A DNA stretch of 64,000 nucleotides from positions 1 through 64,000 of the forward strand of contig DILV01000029.1 of assembly GCA_002425225.1 (NCBI GenBank). Reading direction: 5' to 3'. Every line of letters starts with the position of its first letter. Position 1 is the first letter of the stretch. The notes below the pieces were generated by a model. That model saw nothing but the letters and a program-made list of their open reading frames with translations. It ran no database searches and was not told where the DNA came from. The stretch comes from Thiothrix sp. UBA5583 (lineage in GTDB: Bacteria; Pseudomonadota; Gammaproteobacteria; Thiotrichales; Thiotrichaceae). Positions 59,421 through 64,000 of this stretch are shown piece by piece. The translations under genes and the position numbers were made by a program.

Positions 59421-62400
59421 CTATCCCCACAACGCCCGGTTGAACTGCTGCAAGACTTCACCGACCGGCTGTTCAAACAGCTTGTTGGCACGCTGGATGC
59501 CACCCTGATTTTTGAACACGCCCTGATTCAAGGCGGCTTCATCGACAATGATGTTGGCTTTCATCTGCTTGGCAATCAGTTCTAGCCACTGCTTTTGCGG
59601 TGTTTTCCATGCCTGTTGGCTGAGCATGTTTGCCAGTGCCTGATCGACGCGCTGTTCCCACGGAATCAGGGCTTCGCCCAAGGCGGCTTGGCGGATAAAG
59701 CCAATGATGCGGGCTGCGATTTGCTCACTGGTGACTTCGTGCCAGGCGGTTTGCAAATCCTGTTCGCGGAAATGGTTGCGCTCCAGCTCCACCGCCAGCG
59801 CTTTCAGGCTTTGGCGGGTCAGTTCCCACGGGCGTTGCACCACCGTTTGTAGGGCGACCATGCGGTTACTGTTGGCATTGATGAAAGCGTTGAAGGCTTG
59901 CAAGTAATCGTCCGGTTTTTGCCCTGCACCATAGCCGGTGGAAATGTCGACCACTGCGTCGGCATGACCGGAAATCACCACAGGTTGACCATTGCCGCCC
60001 GCACCTTTGGCCTTACGATCCAACAATTCGCCCAAGCCCGGATGTTGGGTAAACCACGCGGCGTCCTCCAGCGGCAGGGTTTTCAAGGTCTTGGCAAACT
60101 CGGCAGGCGACTGACCAACAATGGCCTCAAACTGGCTGGCTTGTTCATCGCTGAGGTAGTTTTTCTTTACCTGCAATTTGGCAATGAACTGCTTACGCGC
60201 CAAATCCTGCAACTGCGGCTCGGTATCGTGCTGCATTTCCTGTTGTAGCTGGTTGAAGCTGATGTCCACATTGGTCACGACCGGCTTCATGGTGTTGACG
60301 CTTTCGAGCTGTTTGTAGATGTCTACCGCATCGTAAATACGGAAAGGGCCTTTACCGATTGCAGGGCATAGCCGCGTTGCCCGCCCCAGCATTTGTTCAA
60401 ACAAGATACGGCTGTTGACCCGGCGCAAAAATACCAGATTGCTGATGCTCGGCACGTCTACACCCGTGGTCAGCAGGTCAACCGTCACCGCGATATTGGG
60501 CAGGCGGTCGTTCTTGTAGGAGCGGAGTTTATCCAGCGGCTTGTCACTCGCGCCGGTAATTTTCTGGATGGCATCATCCTCGATTTCGCCGTGATAAGCC
60601 GCGCAAGCCGCCTTGAGGGCTTCCACCACCTCATCGGCGTGCTTGTCGGTGACACAGAACACCAGCGTTTTGGCTGGGGAATACGGATTGATGGCGTCAC
60701 TTTCAATCAGCCACTGGCAAATCGCTTTGGTGTTTTCCGGCGCGATTACCCGGCGGTTGAATTCGGCTACGTCAAAGTTCAGTTCATCCGGCGTATTCCA
60801 GCTTTCCAGCGTATTGGTTTCCGGGCGGTAGACCTGCACTTCTTCATTCACGGCATAATGGATACCCTGTTCCGCCAGTTTGGTATGGATGCGGATCGGC
60901 GGCAGGTGGTCGTTGAGATAGCCATCCAGCACCGCTTCCGGGTAGGAGTAACTGAACACGGGTTTGCCAAAAATATCGCTGGTATGCAGCGCGGGTGTCG
61001 CCGTCAGACCGATCATGAAAGCATCGAAATAGTCGATCACGCTGCGGTATTTGGACTGGTAATCCTGCTGGTTGCGGAACAGGATTTCGGTTTCGCCCAA
61101 TTCCCGATCCAGCAGATAGCCGCGATGGCATTCATCCACAATGATGCAGTCGTATTGCCCGACACCGGGTTTGCTTTCGTTATCGCCTGGATAGAGGATG
61201 CGTTGCACCAACCCTTGCACGGTTGCCACATGCACTTTGGTGTCATCGGCAGGCATGGGTTTCGGCGGTTTGTCCTTATCCATCCCCAAGACCGCGAAGG
61301 TGTCGGCGAAAGTGTTCAGATTTTCCAGCCGGATTTCACAAAAATCGGCGGTGGTTTGTACGCCCAATGCCGAACGGTCAACCAGAAACAGGATGCGCCG
61401 GAAGCGTTCCGCCTTAAGCAAACGGTACACCAGCGCAATCGCGGTTTTGGTTTTGCCCGTGCCGGTTGCCATTGCCACCAACGCCCGGTCTTTGCCGTCA
61501 CGGATGGCGCTTTCCACGGTGCGGATGGCGGCAATCTGGTAATCACGCAGCCGCAGATCATAGTCAAAGCTCATACGCGCCAGCGTGTCTTCGGCCTGTT
61601 GCGGGGTTTGCCGCAGGTAGGTCTTGATTTCGTGCGGGGAATACCAGCCCTTGAGGGCGCGGCGACGGTTGGCAGCATCACGTACATCCAGAAACCAGAT
61701 GCCGCTTTCCTGCTCCAGTTGTTTCAGGTACGGGCGACCGTTGGTAGCGAACGTCAGCGGAACCCGGAACTCATCCCACTGTGCGTCAAGCGTGAACGCA
61801 CCTTTTTCCTGCAAACCTCTGGCGTAACGTTTGGCCTGATCAATGGAACTGTAAACGTGCTTGGCGTGTTTTTTGGCTTCCACTACCGCAACAGGCGTTA
61901 GCCCCATGAACAGCACATAATCTGCCCTGCCATCTTTACCGTCAAAGTGGCAAGGCCATTCGGCAATGGCGCGGTTTTCATGCGCTACCGGACGCGCACC
62001 TTTGGCGTAACACAGGTTATCGGTATCTGCCAGCCACCCCGCTTCATTGAGCTGCGCGTCAATCAGTACGCGGGTTTCGGCTTCGCTCAATTCCAGCAGG
62101 GATTTTTCGATGCGCTGGATTTCTACCGCTTGTTGTTGCTGATCCTGTTGGGTAAAGGCTTGTTGTAAACTGGCATTGGCTACTGCCATTTGAGCCTGGT
62201 ATTCGGCAAGTTTGGCTTCATTTTCAGTCGCCAGTGCTTCCCAGATTTGGCTTTCCGCTGCCATTTTCTCGGCGCGTTGGCGTTCGGCTGCGGCTTTATC
62301 AGCTTCTGCCTGTTTGAGCTGTTCGGCGACCACCAGCCGTTCCGCCGCGCTTTGTTGCTGGTGTTGCAACTCGCTAACCATCTGTTCCAAACGGCGCACG

Positions 62401-62840
62401 TCTGCGGAAGGGTCTTGGGGTTTGAGGAATGGGGCAGGTTTGAAACCCTTGGCTTGGTCGCCGCCGAAGGTGCGGTGATACCAGACACTGAGCGCGTGGG
62501 CGACTTGCAGGGCTTTGAGCGCGTCGCGGTGATTGCTGGAGGTGATGTTGTGGTTGGCTTCGTTACCCAGTTTGCGCAGGGTATGGAAGGCATCCTTGAT
62601 ACCCTGATCTAATCGCAGGGTGAAATCCAGCTCACGCAGCAAATCGACCTGTTTGATTTCCTGCCCAAATGCCACGCCGACACGCGCAGCGATGGACTGC
62701 GCCAGCGCTTCACCAAGCTGGCGCATCTTGATCAAGGTGGTATTGGGGTCGGCAATAAAACAGCTTTCGGCCGTCTCCGCCAAACGCACCAATAACGCAT
62801 CGTGATGTTTCAGGAAGTGGAAATTGCTGTCACTGTTCAT
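59421..62840 (-). CDS. hsdR: Type I restriction endonuclease subunit HsdR
   Basis: 1139 aa. N-terminal DUF4145-like domain and coiled coil (about 1-250), then HsdR_N (nuclease; ARPVAHENRAIAEWP, GRADYVLFMGLTPVAVVEAK carries the E-x-K type core), helicase domains (VAMATGTGKTKTAIALVYRL Walker A; CIIVDECHRGYLLDREL DEAD-type DECH; VTVDLLTTGVDVPSISNLVF; EQMLGRATRLCPAIGK), and a C-terminal domain. It translocates and cuts unmodified DNA. It is first gene of the locus. A palindrome TTGAC-N-GTCAA overlaps its start codon. Confidence 0.95.
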   Translation of the reverse strand: MNSDSNFHFLKHHDALLVRLAETAESCFIADPNTTLIKMRQLGEALAQSIAARVGVAFGQEIKQVDLLRELDFTLRLDQGIKDAFHTLRKLGNEANHNITSSNHRDALKALQVAHALSVWYHRTFGGDQAKGFKPAPFLKPQDPSADVRRLEQMVSELQHQQQSAAERLVVAEQLKQAEADKAAAERQRAEKMAAESQIWEALATENEAKLAEYQAQMAVANASLQQAFTQQDQQQQAVEIQRIEKSLLELSEAETRVLIDAQLNEAGWLADTDNLCYAKGARPVAHENRAIAEWPCHFDGKDGRADYVLFMGLTPVAVVEAKKHAKHVYSSIDQAKRYARGLQEKGAFTLDAQWDEFRVPLTFATNGRPYLKQLEQESGIWFLDVRDAANRRRALKGWYSPHEIKTYLRQTPQQAEDTLARMSFDYDLRLRDYQIAAIRTVESAIRDGKDRALVAMATGTGKTKTAIALVYRLLKAERFRRILFLVDRSALGVQTTADFCEIRLENLNTFADTFAVLGMDKDKPPKPMPADDTKVHVATVQGLVQRILYPGDNESKPGVGQYDCIIVDECHRGYLLDRELGETEILFRNQQDYQSKYRSVIDYFDAFMIGLTATPALHTSDIFGKPVFSYSYPEAVLDGYLNDHLPPIRIHTKLAEQGIHYAVNEEVQVYRPETNTLESWNTPDELNFDVAEFNRRVIAPENTKAICQWLIESDAINPYSPAKTLVFCVTDKHADEVVEALKAACAAYHGEIEDDAIQKITGASDKPLDKLRSYKNDRLPNIAVTVDLLTTGVDVPSISNLVFLRRVNSRILFEQMLGRATRLCPAIGKGPFRIYDAVDIYKQLESVNTMKPVVTNVDISFNQLQQEMQHDTEPQLQDLARKQFIAKLQVKKNYLSDEQASQFEAIVGQSPAEFAKTLKTLPLEDAAWFTQHPGLGELLDRKAKGAGGNGQPVVISGHADAVVDISTGYGAGQKPDDYLQAFNAFINANSNRMVALQTVVQRPWELTRQSLKALAVELERNHFREQDLQTAWHEVTSEQIAARIIGFIRQAALGEALIPWEQRVDQALANMLSQQAWKTPQKQWLELIAKQMKANIIVDEAALNQGVFKNQGGIQRANKLFEQPVGEVLQQFNRALWG

Positions 62841-62850
62841 TGACAGTCAA
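62840..62850. promoter_or_regulatory. TTGAC palindrome at the hsdR start
   Basis: TTGAC-A-GTCAA spans the first base of the hsdR ATG and a TATATT that could be a -10. It matches the half-sites of the XRE-ImmA promoter, so that regulator could act on hsdR too. It is 11 bp only and could be chance. Confidence 0.35.
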
Positions 62851-62898
62851 TATAACACCCACCCTGCTCAATGAGAATATTTTATCCCGCGCATCATC

Positions 62899-64000
62899 TT
62901 AACGACCGAAATAGTAACGGTAATCCGCACACTGATTGATCACATCCTTGTAATACTGGGTATCTTCATAAGCACGAATCTGCCGGAAATAGGTTCCATA
63001 ACCGTTTTTCTTGGCAAATTTCACGGCTTTGGCATAGGGCTTGCCACGCACGTGCGGCCAGTGGTCGTTCAAATCCACACCCTTTGCCTGCTGTTGCATG
63101 TAGAACTCGTCCTGCTCGATTTTAGCCAGTGCATACAGGGTCTTGGCTTTCAGCTCACGGTCGGTCGCGTGTTGTAGGGCAAGCTGGTAATGTTCGCGTG
63201 CCTTGCTGAGGTCGGTTTCGCCTTTTTTCCAGGAAATGGGGGAACGTTCTGTCCTGATCAGCATGGGCGAATTGCCGAACCAGCTCATGTTGTAATAGGC
63301 CGTACCCAGCAGGAACTGGGTTTGCGCATCAGCGGGGTTCGCACTGACCTTGCTGGTCAGGTCTTGTAGGGTGTCAATCACTTCCAGCAGGGTCATGGCT
63401 TTGGCTTTGCCCCGGTTGTTGCCACTACGCCCGCTGTCAAACGGGTTGTAGGTGGTTTTGAACAGCTTGCCACTGGCTTCTGTGGCAGCGGCTTTGGCCT
63501 TGTCCAGCACCCCGCTAGCCAGGTACTTGCGGGCAATCAGTTCGCTGGGGTCGGCATTGACCACAAACTTGTTGGTTTCATAGTCAATTTCGCCAAATGC
63601 CTTGCTGAAATCCGCCACCATCCGTTGTTCCAGCCGGTTGGGGGAAGGCTTGGCTTGCAGGGCTTGCAGCTCGCGGATTTCGTCGACCTTGATCGCATCC
63701 AGCGCAATATCGCCACGCCGTTTGGCAAGATAGGCTTTGCCGGGTTGCAGGGCTTTGGCATAAAGCGGCTCCAGTTTGGCGTAGGTATAGGTCATGATGT
63801 CCTGGGTGCGGCGCTTGTAGGGGCTGGTGTATACGTCGTCTTCGCCTTCCTTGTTGACCGGTTTTTCCAGCGCTTCCACCGCTGTCAGGTTGTCAGCAAT
63901 GACGGCTTCGCCTGCTGCATCCAGCGTGCCCAGCGTTTCCAGATACACCAGATGTTGCAGTGGCTTGGCATAAGCCAGACGCGGGTCGTTCGGGTAGGCA
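62899..64000 (-). CDS. Helical-repeat protein of unknown function (partial, N-terminus off the right edge)
   Basis: At least 367 residues; the frame runs off the right edge without a start, so a GTG at 63948 is not taken as start. The visible part begins AYPNDPRLAYAKPLQHLVYL. A TPR-like unit (NPADAQTQFLLGTAYYNMSW; LSKAREHYQLALQHATDREL; AKTLYALAKIEQDEFYMQQQ) precedes a C-terminal basic and aromatic stretch (FAKKNGYGTYFRQIRAYEDT) ending YRYYFGR. No family recognised. It probably belongs to a separate operon that ends before the restriction locus. Confidence 0.7.
   Translation of the reverse strand, partial: AYPNDPRLAYAKPLQHLVYLETLGTLDAAGEAVIADNLTAVEALEKPVNKEGEDDVYTSPYKRRTQDIMTYTYAKLEPLYAKALQPGKAYLAKRRGDIALDAIKVDEIRELQALQAKPSPNRLEQRMVADFSKAFGEIDYETNKFVVNADPSELIARKYLASGVLDKAKAAATEASGKLFKTTYNPFDSGRSGNNRGKAKAMTLLEVIDTLQDLTSKVSANPADAQTQFLLGTAYYNMSWFGNSPMLIRTERSPISWKKGETDLSKAREHYQLALQHATDRELKAKTLYALAKIEQDEFYMQQQAKGVDLNDHWPHVRGKPYAKAVKFAKKNGYGTYFRQIRAYEDTQYYKDVINQCADYRYYFGR

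Noticed and set aside
60393..61901. 502-codon plus-strand ORF opposite hsdR
   Set aside because: It is the antisense shadow of the HsdR helicase region, where codon bias leaves the opposite frame open; no protein motif is seen.
53464..64000. Genomic island with integrase and attachment sites
   Set aside because: The restriction locus looks accessory, but no integrase, tRNA or flanking direct repeat was seen in the window, so no island borders are claimed.

Overview
The window reads as chromosome of a sulfur-oxidising gammaproteobacterium, most like Thiothrix/Thiolinea or another member of the Thiotrichales. This is inferred from two flavocytochrome c sulfide dehydrogenase (FCSD) operons, many c- and b-type cytochromes, a type II secretion operon in gammaproteobacterial order, and dense coding. 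No rRNA, tRNA, CRISPR array, prophage or transposase was recognised, and no taxonomic search was possible.

Layout. 1-11.2 kb (minus): secreted or surface proteins, namely a metzincin-type peptidase with PKD domain (cut by the left edge), a beta-helix lipoprotein, a GH5-like protein lacking the usual nucleophile, an Ig/beta-helix protein, and a 54-codon secreted ORF at the operon head that looks truncated. A LysR regulator is divergent. 12.5-19.3 kb: WecA-like glycosyltransferase convergent with gspE-F-G-H-I-J-K. 19.4-26.6 kb: membrane and VWA proteins, two glycine-zipper lipoproteins, folB-folK, rpmB-rpmG, a DUF72 protein and cardiolipin synthase. 26.6-30.8 kb: a betaine-lipid operon (btaA, btaB, PlcP-like phosphoesterase) and convergent pstS, each behind a Pho-box-like promoter, the segment being framed by 20-bp inverted repeats. 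31-37 kb: heme-binding periplasmic protein, two tandem hybrid kinases and an HPt protein. 37-40 kb: orphan NikMN/CbiMN-type permease and an LTA-synthase-like phosphatase.

40-51 kb is an electron-transfer island: operon DUF6502-DUF5666-fccA-fccB; a six-gene operon shp-dhc-two cytochrome b561-response regulator-sensor kinase; and a second FCSD operon whose cytochrome is fused to an aspartate-rich lipoprotein. The two FCSD operons have matching promoters with the same palindrome over the -10 region, which implies co-regulation. A membrane-anchored LuxR-type regulator is divergent from the second.

51-64 kb: DMT permease, a degenerate SDR with a MarR regulator, then a type I restriction-modification locus (hsdR, hsdM, hsdS) with two toxin-antitoxin-like pairs nested inside it (XRE-ImmA/PIN and TumA/TumE-like). 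hsdS carries an in-frame GC-rich palindromic repeat near its start. The right edge cuts an unrecognised helical-repeat protein.

The strongest candidates for something new are the Pho-controlled phospholipid-to-betaine-lipid unit, the shared FCSD operator with its Asp-rich cytochrome lipoprotein, and the toxin-antitoxin-laced restriction operon.
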